Assembly (NCBI GenBank): GCA_019914995.1
Contig: CM034136.1
Location: forward strand, 2,929,270 to 2,993,269
From: Acanthochlamys bracteata
Lineage: Eukaryota; Streptophyta; Magnoliopsida; Pandanales; Velloziaceae
DNA: 64,000 nucleotides
Direction: 5' to 3'
In this document: positions 36,640 through 50,100 of the stretch, in pieces
Layout: every line of letters starts with the position of its first letter
Position numbering within the stretch: position 1 is the stretch's first letter
The notes under the pieces: model-generated
The model's database searches: none
Seen by the model: only the letters and a program-made list of their open reading frames with translations
Told to the model about the DNA's origin: nothing
Position numbers and translations under genes: made by a program

Positions 36640-37464
36640 TTAGTAGAAACTCTATTTTCTGCTTTTTTCATTCTCACTAAGCGTTACGGAGCTTTTTCAA
36701 CTGTGAAGCCTTTTCCTTCGCCGCACATAGCGATGTCAATTCGTATTCTGTTGCTTCGGATAGCAACATGAATTCAAACAACATTCGGATTGATACTGGA
36801 ATCGAGACACTCTAGTTCTATTCGAGAGAGATCTCATGTCGCATGCTTGATTTTGTCACATCTCGATCAGCTGAGAGAAACCAACTAGGTAGTTGAATCG
36901 AAAACCATCAGTTGATGATCTTCTGCTGCTATTGATTCAATTACTACTGTTGATTCTACTTCTGTCGTGATGGTTTGAAGCTGTAGGAGAGGAATCGGCA
37001 ATTATCGTAATATATGGTAGAGATTGTGGTTAAATATTATGGTAATGTTGGTTTTATTAGTAAGGGGATGGAAACTATATGGCTTGGAACTTTATTGCAT
37101 GGCCCTTTTCATTTGGATATGTACTTGTCTTTAATTATATTTATTCAAGTATTATTTTCATGAAAATATTACATCGATTAACTGCTGATCAAAGATGTCT
37201 CTGATCTTGGATCTTAATGCCATTACTGAAGGATGATCACTACGGCTAAATCCTTTTGTAAAATATTGAATTGTGTAAGATTGCGGAGTATAATTGTCCT
37301 GTAATTTGAAATTTGACATGGTATTGAATATCTAAGCATATCATTGAAGTGTAATTATTTTGCTATGTATAATGTGTCGGCTCTTTTGTCTTTTGAAATG
37401 CTTGAATATGGTGTTTTTGTTAAATTCTCGCGTGCGGCTGATGCACTTGTCTTTTATTCTAAAA
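36640..37464. other. Spacer right of the Harbinger-type element, no gene seen
   Basis: Moderately AT-rich with many short frames and no recognisable product. Nothing else found. Confidence 0.4.
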
Positions 37465-37684
37465 GGGTATTTGACATTACTTATTTTAAAAATAATTTTT
37501 TAATTTTATATTTTTTAATACATTTTTTATAAATATATAAAATTTATTTAAAAAATATTTAATTTTTTAACATATTATTATATATTTTTATTTTTTAATC
37601 ATAAAATTAAACTTATTTATAAAAAAACAAAAATATTTTATATTAAAGAAAAATTTATTTCAAAATTGCTCTCAAACGTTACAT
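37465..37684. repeat. Tourist-like MITE, diverged
   Basis: GGGTATTTGACATTACTTATTT at the left against TTGCTCTCAAACGTTAC at the right, with an AT-rich interior like other members. Target duplication no longer evident. It ends about 330 bp before the start codon of the gene at 38014. Confidence 0.55.
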
Positions 37685-38013
37685 TTAGGTTGGTTTGTTA
37701 CTGTCAATGCTGACTGGCCGAGTTAACCCCGACACAATTCCGGATGGATCGCTCGGTTGGGTCTTCTAATTATGGAATGTAACATAGCTAATCTCTTAAT
37801 TTTACTAGAAAACAAACAGGAGCGAGTTCTATTGATCTTTTACAACAAATCAAAATCTGAATTGAATCAAATAACAACCAAACCGAATAAAAAAGAAAAC
37901 GAAACAAAACTGTTACGTAACCTTACTTTTTCTCCTTTGATTCCCCCCTAATTCTTCTCCTCTCCGGCAACTATCAGGAAACCCTAATTCCTAAATCTAA
38001 TACTCCGTCGACC
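37685..38013 (+). promoter_or_regulatory. Upstream region of the gene at 38014
   Basis: The last 100 bases turn pyrimidine-rich (TTTCTCCTTTGATTCCCCCC, then CTTCTCCTCTCCGG) and include AAACCCTAATT, a telobox-like motif frequent in 5' regions of plant genes. No confident TATA box. Confidence 0.4.
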
Positions 38014-40735
38014 ATGACTCCACGTGTACATGGTTCCCGCCACGCTTTCGAATCCTGCATGGTCCAGCTCCAGTCCTGGAAGCCTTTCACCAGCCACTGT
38101 TCTTCTTCCAGTTCCAAGAAGAAACCTTGCCTTGCCGATCGATCGACTGCTGTCCCTCCAGACCTCTCGCTGCTTTCTTTATTCGAAGATCCTCAACGGC
38201 AGCGCTGGATAGGCAGCAGCAGCGTGCGCAAGCGTCGGCGAGTAGTGTCGAGGTCGGTTTCTGGGCGAAGTAGCGATCGGCAGCGGTCGATTAGGAGTGG
38301 GTCCGTTGGGGAGATGTTGACGGATTCGAGCGGGGAGTTGTTTGTTGCGGCTAATGGGTTTTGTGGAGGGGATAATGGGAGTAGTTGCTGGGGTTCTGAT
38401 GCTAGTGAAGCAAAGAAAGATGTTGTCAGTGGTAGCATTTGTAGCATAATTGGAGAGAGGAATTTATTGGAGAGGGAGAGCTCGGGATCAGGATCAGTTA
38501 TGATGGAGCCTGTACAAACATTGCCGCAGCAGCAGGTATTGCAGCAACAGCATCACCAGCAGCAAGGGGTTGAGTCGGGTTATGGTAGCGAGCCAGGGTA
38601 CAGAGGGGATGCAGAGTTGGGATATGATGATGAGTTTGATGAGGAGGAAGATGAAGGCAGGATGCCTTTTTGGGGTGGGTATTTGGGAGGTGAGACTCAT
38701 TGTTTTGATCTTTTAATGTCCTTTTCAAACGACATAGTTTAACAATTATTGTCTTGGTTATCGAAGCTGTGTGGAGCCTGTCTTCTTTAGCTTCAGGTGC
38801 AGTGCAGTTTTGCTAGCTTGGCCAGGGTTTCGTGATATGTCACCATAAAACCTAGTGCCAAAAAAAAATCTTTGTTTTCAGGTAGAAGAAGCAGTAGCTG
38901 GAGGTTTCTGTAATTGGAGGTGACATATCAAAGTGAGAGTTAATCAGCCATGAGGCAGCTTCTGTTTTACTTCTTTCTTTCTTTTTGTCCATAAAAATAG
39001 ATTGGCCGTAGAGTGAAAAGGTGGATGTAAGGTTCAAAGTAGTTGCATTCAGAGAAGTCATAAATATAGTGTATTCAGTTATATAAGCTCAAAATGCGAA
39101 CTTATTTGTCAGACTGCAAATTTTAGATAATGAATGAGATCATCAAGGAATTTAGCATACAAAGGTTCGCAGTAGCGCTATTGTAAGTAGAGATAGTTCA
39201 CTTCTAATTAGATAGTACTCTATTTTGCTGCATTTTCTTACTGTAAAGCCTGCATTGTGATGGTTAAATGTTTTTTCTCTTTGTTGGCATAGGATCTCTT
39301 CACATGAGAGTATGCACTTTGTTGATTTTCTGGCTCCCTTCTTTTACGGTTTAAAGAATAGTCTGTCTTAGTTTTATAGCACAGTTTGGTGGTTTGGCTA
39401 GTATTTCTGTAAACCAAGGCGCAATATTTCATAGAAGGTCATGTGGTGAAACATTAGTTGTTATTGCAGTTCTTAGAGTTTCAAACTCTATGCTAATTAG
39501 TCTTTCTTGTAACTCAAGGTTCATCTAGTATATTTCTATAAGCACGAAAGGTACACTTGCATAAATCAAGGTCGTTGATAGGCGTCTTCTTGGTGTAGAT
39601 AATATCTAAGTTGAATTTTTGTTTAGATAGAATTTGATGGCAATGTTTTCTCAGCACTTATTAAAATTTTGCTGTCAACTATGGTGCTTCTAAGATGTGA
39701 CTCACATGCATACTCATGTGAAATCTTGCCTTTATTATTAGGCTTTTATGATTTGGATATGAGTGATACAGGTTGTCATATGTGTTAGAGGTGTTTGGAA
39801 TTTGCTTGTAGACAAAACGTTTGCAAATATTTAAGTTAATATTAACAAGAGGAGGTAGAATATTTAAGGATCTTTATGTCTGGACTATAGACACACCATC
39901 TTTCTCCTTTTGCCTTTTTTGTTCAGTTTCTAAATTAATGTGCTAAGTGTTGGAGTGACTTTATTTCCAATTTTTGGCATCCGTTGGTTGGTTCTTTGTA
40001 CCTTAAGAAAGTGCTGTCTTGTCGAGGTGTACGTTATTGTCGATTCAGTTCAGGAATGACATCCATATTCAAGACCTGGAGCCATTTGTTATCTAGTTTA
40101 AATTTAAAGGCAGTTGTTTGCGCCAAGCCACCAACATCATTATGTTTTATGTTTCTCTATTAAATAGAATACAGCCCACTAATATGTCATGCTTTTGTTG
40201 GTGTCCTACATCTGATGTTTCTGTTAGTGGGACAGTTGGTATAATGGGATTATGACTATAAAACATTATCCATGTCATGGACTTCCTTTTGGTGCATGTC
40301 CTTTTAGATCATGGTTAAACCTCGAACTGGTAATCGGTCTAATCATTCAACTGCTTTGCTAGCAGTCAGAGTATTTATACAGTATTTTTTTCACTTAGGA
40401 ATTCCTGCTGATTTGAGTTTGTGATATTATTAGTATGGCTTTCTGTACCCTTGAACTGCGCTTATCTTTTTTATACTTCTAAAATGTTAAGGAGTCACAA
40501 TTGCCTTAAATGAGGTCTTCTTGTTTGTTATGTTCTATTTGAGTACCTTCATAATCAAACTCAGTGTTGTTGTTCTCAGTTTGAATACCTTCATAATCAA
40601 ATTTTTATTTGGCTGCTTATATGTACTCCCTTTGCAGATCACATGGAAGTTGTTGGTGAAAATAATTTCTCTGAACAGAAGATGTACCATAGAGGCAGAC
40701 GCAAGAAGCATGACTGGAGAGTCATAGCTCCATGA
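38014..40735 (+). CDS. Unrecognised plant protein, two exons, 257 residues
   Basis: Exons 38014-38689 and 40638-40735 join through donor GGGAG|GTGAGA and acceptor TTTGCAG|ATCAC, giving ...GGYLGDHMEVVGEN... to a stop at 40733. I do not recognise the protein. Visible features: a conserved-looking opening MTPRVHGSRHAFESCMVQLQ; a Ser run (30-34); a basic patch RKRRR (72-76) that could act as nuclear localisation signal; a long Ser/Gly-rich region; a Gln/His-rich stretch (172-184); an acidic patch DDEFDEEEDE (205-214); and a basic tail ending RGRRKKHDWRVIAP. There is no signal peptide or membrane helix. Low complexity, acidic patch and possible NLS suggest a nuclear or regulatory role, but this is inference. 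The intron is 1948 bp. Confidence 0.82.
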
Positions 40736-41289
40736 AGATAGCAGCGTTTGGAGATAACAGCAACCCAAGCATTTGTTGATGTAGCTATGTGTCAGTGCTG
40801 GTATAGCCTTTTCATTTCATTCTTTTCTTTTTCTTCCTCCTGTATTTTGATCCAACTGTTATGTGAGTTGTCTTATGTAAGAACCCAAGGCTTTTTCTGC
40901 GAAATTGTAACATATGATTAGACATTCGGACATCTGTCCTGTGTGTCTACTGGAAAAAAAATAACTGCAAATCTCTTTTCAAGTACTTCTCTGTGTAAGG
41001 GCATATTCTCCTAGAGGTTAATTCACTTGTGCAGAAGATCTTTCTACAGCTTGGTAGCTTTTAGTGGTGTAGATCAGTAGATGTGCATGTTAAGCTCTTG
41101 TATCCTTCTTTTAACTCCACTGGATCATTGTTACATATGAAAGTTTGGTAATTCGTCATGGTCGTCTATGGCTGTCAATGCACAGTTATAATCAAGCAAG
41201 TTCTTGTAAGGGCCTCTCTGGATGTTGATGAAAAAGCTCAGCCTTTGATGTATAACGGAAGTTCAAAGTTTTGGTCTTTGAGGTGTAAA
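40736..41289 (+). other. 3' UTR and downstream spacer of the gene at 38014
   Basis: Pyrimidine-rich, moderately AT-rich sequence fitting a 3' UTR for the first few hundred bases, then spacer up to the MITE. No gene seen. Confidence 0.4.
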
Positions 41290-42080
41290 GGGTTCGTTTA
41301 CAGTACGTTTGATCTCCATTTTTAAAATATTTTATTTTAAAGAAACTTTTACAGTATTTTAAAATTTTTTAAGAAATTTAGAAATTATGAGTGAATTGCA
41401 TAATTTAGATGTGACAAATTTCGACCCGATTCAAAAATTCGATCCGAAAAGATTGAGTTCGGGTTAAGTTTTAGTTGGATTCAGGCGATCTCGGATCGAA
41501 CCGAAAATGATCTGAAATTTTTAACGGATTCGGGCGAGTTCAGATTGATCCAAAATTGATCCGTTTAATTTATATAACTTTTTATATAGTATATATTATT
41601 TAATAATTAAAAAATTTAAATTTAATTTATATATATGGTTTTAAATTTATCTTAATTTAACAATTTTTAATTTATAAATTTTGTTAAAATTAATATTTTT
41701 TTTATATCATAATTAATAATATATATATATATTATTAATAAAAATTAATTTTTATAATTTTTATTTTAATAATTTTAATTATTAAATAAGTCGATTCGAG
41801 TTTGATCTGGTTATAAATAGATTGGGTTAGCATTGACAATTTTGATCCATATAAATAAATAGGTCGGATTAGGATTGAATAATTTTGATCCGGTTATTAT
41901 ATGGATCGATCCGAAACCGACCTAGAAATCCGAATTGTCACCCCTAATTGCATTTCATATAATTATATTTTATAATTTTTTTATTGTTATAGGCTAAAAA
42001 AATAATTTTGATTTTTAAAATTCACAAAATATTTCCTACTTCATAAAGCTCTATTTTTTAAACAACATCAAATGACTCCC
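41290..42080. repeat. Tourist-like MITE split by a younger repeat
   Basis: The left half (41290-41401, starting GGGTTCGTTTACAGTACG) and right half (41946-42080, ending AACATCAAATGACTCCC) together give a normal MITE of about 250 bp once the 544-bp insert and one copy of AATTGCAT are removed. The rejoined sequence lines up with the copy at 3036-3304. Confidence 0.65.
41402..41945. mobile_element. GTGACA-ended repeat, copy 2, with target-site duplication
   Basis: 544 bp, inserted in the MITE and flanked by AATTGCAT at 41394-41401 and 41946-41953, an 8-bp duplication. The left end reads AATTTAGATGTGACAAATTT, the right end complement AGGGGTGACAATTCGGATTT. Both ends carry GATCCGA-type subrepeats, and the core is AT-rich, as in 3411-3926. 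An 8-bp duplication would suit hAT, but the ends are not diagnostic. Confidence 0.75.
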
Positions 42081-44143
42081 AAGTCTAACTTCACAGAATC
42101 TCATAAGATCTATACTCCTGTTATAAAAAGTACTAAGAAAAGAAACATCCATGAATCTATATTTGTTACTTTCGGTTCTTCTACAGTCAGCACTGTAATT
42201 TTCTCCAAAGAACTTTTGCAAGAGTCGTACAAATATTCAACAAGAGCAGCTCTTTTTGGATAGATGGTGTTCTCTTGTAATAAAAATGATACAATGATCA
42301 ATTTGAAAAGATCTGCATGACAAAATGTATGATCATCAAGTTCAACCCATGTATGTTAAAAATTGTTCATAAGTCGTAAGACGTACAATTATTCACTTGA
42401 ATCAACACTTGCAAAATACAATAGGAATACTAAGATGGTCAATGCCAGCACCAACAATTTCTTCCTAAAATTTATTTCATCAATGATACACCTTCAATCT
42501 AAAACTATACTAAGTTACTCTATTTAGAAAACTATATTAATTGTATTCCAATTGCATACCTTCAATGGTTATGCTAACATTTATTTATACAAGAAATAGT
42601 TATACAAAACTAAAAGGCTCCTCTTTGAATTCTAAGAAAATATCTATGAATTCTTACTCCCTACTGGACTCAAACTAAATCTCAAATAAACTCTACAAGT
42701 CTAAGTTAAAAAAGAATTTCTAATCTAATTGACATTCAAGACAGCGCTTGGATGTCATACCCGGACGCCAGGCGTCTGATGAAAGGCGTCCGGGTACTTT
42801 TCAAAAAGTACTCGTCGCCTTTTTTGGCACCAAGGACACCTTGGCACCTAAGGATTGCCCACCGCTGCTACCCTATCCAAGTGCAACCCAGGCACCCAAT
42901 CCTTCTTCCTGTTTACTCCTTGCACCCCCAGCACGACCTACAGCTAGTCGCTGGCCGCCGGCTCCGGTAAGGACGTCCGGCCATGCCTACCTCTTCCCTT
43001 GGCTCGAATGCACCATGAGAGCCCTCTGTTTCCGGTGTCATTCTGCCTGTTGCATCAATCAACCAACCAAAGCTAGCGCAAGTTGGACTATTATGTGCAA
43101 AGAAATATGTTCGCTTGTGCCATATGGGAGAAGGAATACGTTTCCAAATTTTATTTTATGACCATGCCAAGAGTTCAATGGCTACCCAACTCATATCTGT
43201 AATCTTTATTATCTAATAAAGATAGCACAAAAAGTACTTGACAATTGACATGACTATCAGAATTCATCTGATATCAAATACAAACAATTTGCGCTAAAGG
43301 AACAACCACTAAAGATCATTATTACAGCAGTGAGATTTGACCATAAGCAGGGTGGTTGGCTTCTTTACATGTATGCTAACTAAAAAACTAGTGCACGTAC
43401 TTTTTGTTGAAGCTAATTCATCATATTCCTCATGGTGATTGTAGGTAATAACTACAAAGAAATCTAGAGCATGCTTGTGTTTATTCTTTGTTTTCGATTG
43501 ATAGGTCTTTTGTGCCTTGTCATCTCTGCAAGAGTTCATGGCCGTAGGATTTTAACTCAAAAATACTAATAAATGAAATACAAGAAAAATTAAAATTAAA
43601 ATAACAGAAAAAGAGAAAAGCTCTGTGAGCTTGAGTTTATTTAGAAACTAACTAGTATATCAAATTTCCAGATAGGTCTTCAAGATTTATCTCATCTTTT
43701 TTAGAAGTATTTGCATGTAGTTAATAAACAAAATTTACTAGAAAGAAACAATAAATTAATACAACTTTATCTCTTCCTCTCAAACAATTACATAAACGAA
43801 ATACGCTATTTTGAACAAAGTAAACATAGTAAAAAACATTATATTGAGTAGACTTAACTTATGGTTTCTTTTCATTTATGAGTTCAAATGCAATTTTTTC
43901 TTATTGTTGTTATAATGAAACAATATTATGACGACCAAATGAATTGTAAGTGTAATCTAATGCACGAATATTATTCAAGGATCTGGTATTCAAGTCCTGC
44001 GCTAATCCATCCTACACTTCGATTTAAGGTTCAAATTTAACAAATTGGCTACTAGACTGATCTGATCAGATTTAGCGCTCTCGTTTCAATTTTTTTTTTT
44101 TTTTTTCTCTTCTGAGCAAGCCCGACAAGTAAAAAAAGTAACT
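42081..44143. other. Spacer before MZM1, with a GC-rich palindromic patch at 42745-43060
   Basis: AT-rich except for a patch of about 315 bases with much higher GC and several short inverted repeats (CCAAGG-ACA-CCTTGG, GTACTTTTC/AAAAAGTAC, GGACGCC/GGCGTCC). The patch is open in one frame for 137 codons, but the translation is Pro/Ala/Ser-rich and unrecognised. A long T tract (44089-44106) precedes the MZM1 start. Confidence 0.4.
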
Positions 44144-47100
44144 ATGGCGTCCGGCGGCAGCGGCACGGTGGCAGCCGCTCTGGGAGCTTACAGAGCTCTT
44201 CTCCGGGCGACACGTAAGACTTTCGCGGGCGACAAGCTGATGCTCTCTGAATCGGCGGTGGAGATAAGGCGACGATTCGAAGAAGGCCGTGGGATCACCT
44301 CTGAGAGCGAGATCAATCGTCGTCTCGAAGAAGCCCGCGAGGCTTCGCATTTCATCGAGCACATGATTGTTCAGGGCCGACTAAATTCTTCTGGAAGCTA
44401 TGGTATTCTTATCAAACATCTTCTATAATTTCATCGTAGGATGCATTCTATTCGAGGGAAAAAAAATCTTTGCAGATGAATACATCTATAGATAAAAACA
44501 AAGAGAACGGCCACATGAAATTACAAGATTGTATTTTTGTTCATTTTCATATATCCTGTTCTCACCCTGATTAACAATGCAATACTACTAGTTATTATTA
44601 TAATTTAGTACATAGACCAGAACATTTGCTTAGAATTATGGCATATGTTGCTAATCGGAACTTTGGAGGCATTTTCGGAAATAAACTACTAGTTGCCATT
44701 GGTATTATGGGCATGGTAAAAGTCTAGGTTGACAAAGCGATGGATAGTTGGTGTGTTAAACAGAGAAAAAGTGAAACCTTTGCTTTAGTCTGCACCATAT
44801 TGTAATCTTGAAACTCATGAAGTATAAAAGGGTATCTGATCAAATAATTGCCTCATTCACTTCTCAATGTTCTCAAGCACAGTGTGAGGCTATTTGTCTG
44901 TTAGGTCTTCAGAACTGGATTCAACAAGAGATTCATATTCCGAAGCTTGTGTGTTGCTGATATAGAGATGGTGATAATGATTAACTCTCCTTGTTTGATA
45001 ATCTCCAGCTTTAATTTTGTAATTTTGGTGATCAATAGACCAATAGACTAATGGTGGTCCTTAACATGATATTGTATCCCAAGTGTGGATACAGAGGTGT
45101 GGATGCTACAGGAGTTAAATGTCGGTTACTAGATGTAGGTTAGGTTCATTATTCTGGTTTACCCTTAAATACATCGAAATTGCAATCATCACATATTCTC
45201 AAGATTAACTTTTGAGTCGTTGTCAAGTCACATAAGCTATTTTGTTCATATTTTATACTGTCTTTTGAGTAAGTTGATGCTTTGGTAGCTGAAGCTTTCT
45301 TAGATAAGATATAACAGAAACCTTTCCACAAAAAATTTCTCACTTCAATGTTCTAATTCTTAATTTAGTATTGCTAGTACTAAAAGCACTAGACAAAAAT
45401 GCGGATTGTTGAATGCATGAAGTGTTCAACCACACAATGCAAATTTATAGAAAGTATATAGAGAAATTGAAATATCATGTAAACTGAATAATGATGCAAT
45501 AACAAGTCATTCTTTCTAAGAGTATAACATAGTAATATTACTGACCATACTTACGTCATAACAATACTAAAATACTAGACATACATAAAAGAACTTTTGA
45601 CAATTTACAAATTAGTAACAAACTATTTAAACAAGTTCATAAGATCACAAGAGTAATCACAAAACACCAAAGTACTCATGCTAGATATATAATCATAAAG
45701 TCTGGCTTGTGAAAGGTTGCATGAAAAATCAGTTGCAACTAATTACTGGAAAGTTGAAATATATACGAGCATTTAAGTTAAGTTTCCTTTGACTTATTCA
45801 TGATGCTATTGACGAAAGGTTTGTAAGGGTTGTTCATGTTCTTAAATACTTACATGATGTTTTCATGTGTGTCTTTAAACCTCTATAAACATACCCCATA
45901 GCCAGCTTATAATTGGACCAAATCATCTGGAGCAACTTCACTAATAAGAATTCCTTAAAGCTAGTCCCATTTGATTAAAAGTGTGAGCTTAAGACAATTG
46001 AGGCTGTGTATCCCTCTTTCTGTTCTTGCATTTGCTCCATTCATCCTAAGAAAATGTAGGTCTGTATTTCCTTTCTTCTCGATAAAGCTCTGTTGTACAG
46101 GAAAAGATGTAGCAATCGAATAATATCCTGTTCTCACTATTTCTCTACTCTTACTAAGTGTCCCATCATGCTTAATGTCTTATGGAACTAAACAACATAC
46201 TAAAGGAATATTCCATAAGAGCATGATCAAGAATATCCACATGTAGATTCACTCGGATGTAAAACTTGAAAAGGAAACGTTCAAGCGCACAAGCTGAAAT
46301 GATTATCAAGTTGGCAACACTATTTCTAGTTTTGCTAAAAGTTTACGAGATAGATTTAGATGCTTGAGGATGCCAACAAAATAGGCTTGATCTCCTTATA
46401 TCTGCAGCTTCGTATGGGTGTTCCACAATTTTATCTATAGCCTGACGATGGGAGAGAGTGATCTGGAAGAAAGATCATTTAGTTGAAAGTGGAAAACATA
46501 AGATAGAATATGGAAAGCAGAAAAACCTCTTGTTTCCTACATGATTCATTATAGTAATGTCAATGAAGTTATTGAGTAGATATATAGACCACGATTGCAA
46601 TAAATTCAACTCCTAACGTTTTCTAATAATTGAGAGGCATCTGGAAACCATCTGCTTAGACAAATCTGTTACTCTTTGCATACATGGTTCAAGAAGCTTT
46701 GCATCTTCTTATTTTTTTGTATCTTTATATATTTGATAGGAAGATCATGCATGTTCTAAGGTTTTAAAGATATATAGTATATATTTGTTATCAACTACTT
46801 AATATTAGTACTATTGGTTATCAAGTTACCAATAAAAATTTCAAACTTTCTCATGTAATCTAACCTAAATTGTGATTATTTATAAAAGAAACTATGTAAG
46901 GAAAGCTTCTACTCTAATAAAGTAGTTATCAAGCAATTATTACAACAATGCACAAATTAATTAGAGAGGATATACCTTTCTACGACTTATTTTGTCCGAC
47001 ATATGAACTGCTTCATAAGATTGATCAAGTTTCAAACGTTAAGACTATGTTATCTTTATTCTTAAATAACCAATCTTTGGTAGAAACTATAGCTTATGAT

Positions 47101-50100
47101 TTTTTTTGAGCTAGAGTGCTGAAATTCATCTATTACCGTACCTCCATTGCTGAAAGCAGATTCTAAGACAATAGTGAGACCTAAATATCATATGTATAAG
47201 AAGTTCCAACTACTTTATGCACATGAAATATGTCAGATGAATTCTAATACATAAGAAGGGGAAATATGTTCAGTAGCTAATACATCACAAGCTAGCTTCA
47301 GAAGTTCAGGAAACCAAAACTCATTAGATTGCTACCAAATTTTAAGTATGTTGATATGTTGATTTCTATTAGACAAGTCTAATAAAGTATAAATCTAGCC
47401 GTGACTCTTTACCTCGAGCTGAGACCTCGAGCTGAGACCAAGACCCCACAAATCGACTCATAATACTGCAGATAGTATGAAGTTAGCTATTACATAAAAC
47501 TAGTAATAGGAAAGCTAAAAATATAAATGTTAGACAGGGATACCTTCATTAAATTATCTTCACAATCAAAGCTTGTTGTGCAATAGAAATTGAGCAAACA
47601 AGAGTGTTTAGTGATGATTCAACATGTACTAATAAAAAATCATGAATTCATCTTAACATCCCAACCATGTTCTTCTCGTTCTTCATCCTTATAACTTTTA
47701 CTATAAGTATATCCCATTATCTTCATCTTATAATGTGGATCTAGTACAACAGCAACCACATAAATAGAATTAAGATCCATTAAATATTTTTCAAACTTCT
47801 CATTTATCTTTGCGAGCAATACTGCAGATAAAGCTCCTTTGGACTTCTATAGACATTCTTAAAAGTAAATGGGAAGTAGGATAGATGAACCTGAGAATGT
47901 CTTTGTGCATCCCTAAAAAACTTTAAGAGCTTTCAATTCACCTCCAACTTACTGGACTCCTTAACAGAAGGCCGGTCAATTTTTATCTCAAACAACTAGC
48001 TTTTTTGATGCATACCTATACGCTCAAAACTTTCAAGCATAAGATGAGTGGAATTTCATCTATTAGGAACATCTTTTCACAGCTTCATATTCATATTTTG
48101 ATTCATTGACCCAATACATTCTCAGAGCTTCCTCTTCCAAACTTGTGAATTTTAATGAACTCCACACATTCGTTAACTTTCTTAATGTTTAAGTCAATTT
48201 CTTCCAAAATCATTTGAACAATTAGATTTAAGGGATCTCATCCATCTTGCATGAAAAAAAACACCCTCGTAAGGCAAAATCATGTTCAAATTTAACTAGT
48301 CTATAAACATCAACCATGACATCATTTTGGCATTATCAATAGTAGTAGTAGATAATTTTTCTTCTATTCTCCATTCAATTAAAATAATTGACAAAAGCCT
48401 CTATAAAAAAAAGTGCAATTCTCTTGTGATGTGGAGGTATTTCTCTAAAGCGGAGTCTCTTATTCCTAATTGAGTGCTTGGCACATGTATTTAGAATTCT
48501 CCAAGAAACTAGTTTCTTGCGAATATAAAACCTAGGTGTAAAACTTATGAGAGATCAAAACTCCCATATTTGGGTCATCACTAATTTTCTAGGCAAAACT
48601 AATTTTTCATGTGTAGACAACTAGTTTAAAAGATTGCCATGATTGACTCAATGCGATACCGCATTAAATAGCACTTTGCAACAACAGCTAATAGTAACTG
48701 AAATATACAATCATAACCACAATTGCAACAATCACTAACCAATTACTCAGATAAATCAGTGTTCGAGTAAGTAAACACTCAAACAAAACCAAAACAACAA
48801 TACGTAGATCATTTGTCCCAAGCTAGAAGACATCATGTGAAAAGTACTTTGTAATGATTAGGTAAGGTGAAAAAGTAATCTTTTTCCTTCTCGTCATTAC
48901 TTAGTATCATTCCAATGGGTAATCTTTCTTCTCCTTCAACTTTCAAAAGCTCTTCAAAAACATGCATTCTCCTACTAACATCCTCAGCCTCGAACTGAAT
49001 GTAAGAAACAAGCTTCAAATGCTTCCTGACGTGCTTTGACACATATCTCCTAACTTCCTCATAGTGTCGACCAACTGCTCCATAGAACTAGTTAACTCCT
49101 ACTCCCTCATGCTTTCTTTCCTTTACTGGTCTTATTTTGAGCACTTCTTTATCCACCCCCAGATGGAGCCATATATGTACTATAGTCGTCACGGGCAGTT
49201 GACATTTCAGATTGCGCACTTACATATGAGTTTAATTGTTGATTTTCTCAGCATCTTTTTTAATTTTTTCTACGACATTTACTGGATCAAAAGCATCACC
49301 ACCTATAGCTCTCTCTCTTCAAAAAACTATTGCGAGGTCACTGTAATGAGAAAACAGCTTGTGCAGAAACTCTTTAGCATTGGGAGAGTTAGCAAAAGAA
49401 CCAAAAAACCAAACAAGATGTGTACCAAGAGTAAAGCAATTCAGTGAGAGCAATTAAAATAGTAAGCACGCTCACTTTTTCATAACATGGTTAAAGTAGA
49501 ACATATATTTTTTCTTAAGATGATAAAGGTGGAAAACATAGTTTGGTGTCATAACCTTTCCCTTGAAATGGAAAACAAAAAGCCTTGATAGTTTCAAACA
49601 CCAAGAATGAAACATTTCCCTCCTTTCATATTCATCTAGCTAATATCTATAGTAACATTTACCAAAAAATTGGTCAAAATACTTGCATTGTTCTTGCGAG
49701 TTTCGGAAGATAACTCTAGAACAAGCTTAACAATAAGAAAAATCTGAAACTTAAAAATCATAAACATATTATAAGCAACATATTCTTAAAAAAAGTTGTA
49801 ATAAAATTAATAAAAATAGGTTGAAATAAAAGTCAAACAAAGGAAAACCAACAACAAAATGTTTTAGACGAGCAGTAGAAGAAAAGACCTCAAAGTAACT
49901 ATATCGTAAATTTGAGTAGACCCTTTAGCAATTAGTCTAGCTTTCAACTCCTCTATACTCCAATTTTTTTCTTGTAGATAAGTTAGCTAAATTCCATGAG
50001 CATTAATGCCTTCTATTGTACATTCATGACATTTTTTCATATAGTATGTGCAAGAACTTATTGCAAGGACTAGTTATACAAAGCATGATATAGACAACAT

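Noticed and set aside
42748..43161. 137-codon plus-strand frame as a gene
   Set aside because: Length is explained by local GC richness. There is no recognisable domain, the palindromes at its start are unlike coding DNA, and no promoter or splice context is seen.
44403..44428. Unspliced end ILIKHLL for MZM1
   Set aside because: A good donor lies at 44403 and an exon at 52099-52175 supplies the conserved family C-terminus in frame.
48833..49447. Open frames flanking the hAT remnant as the transposase N-terminus
   Set aside because: No BED finger or other hAT motif is visible; these frames look accidental.
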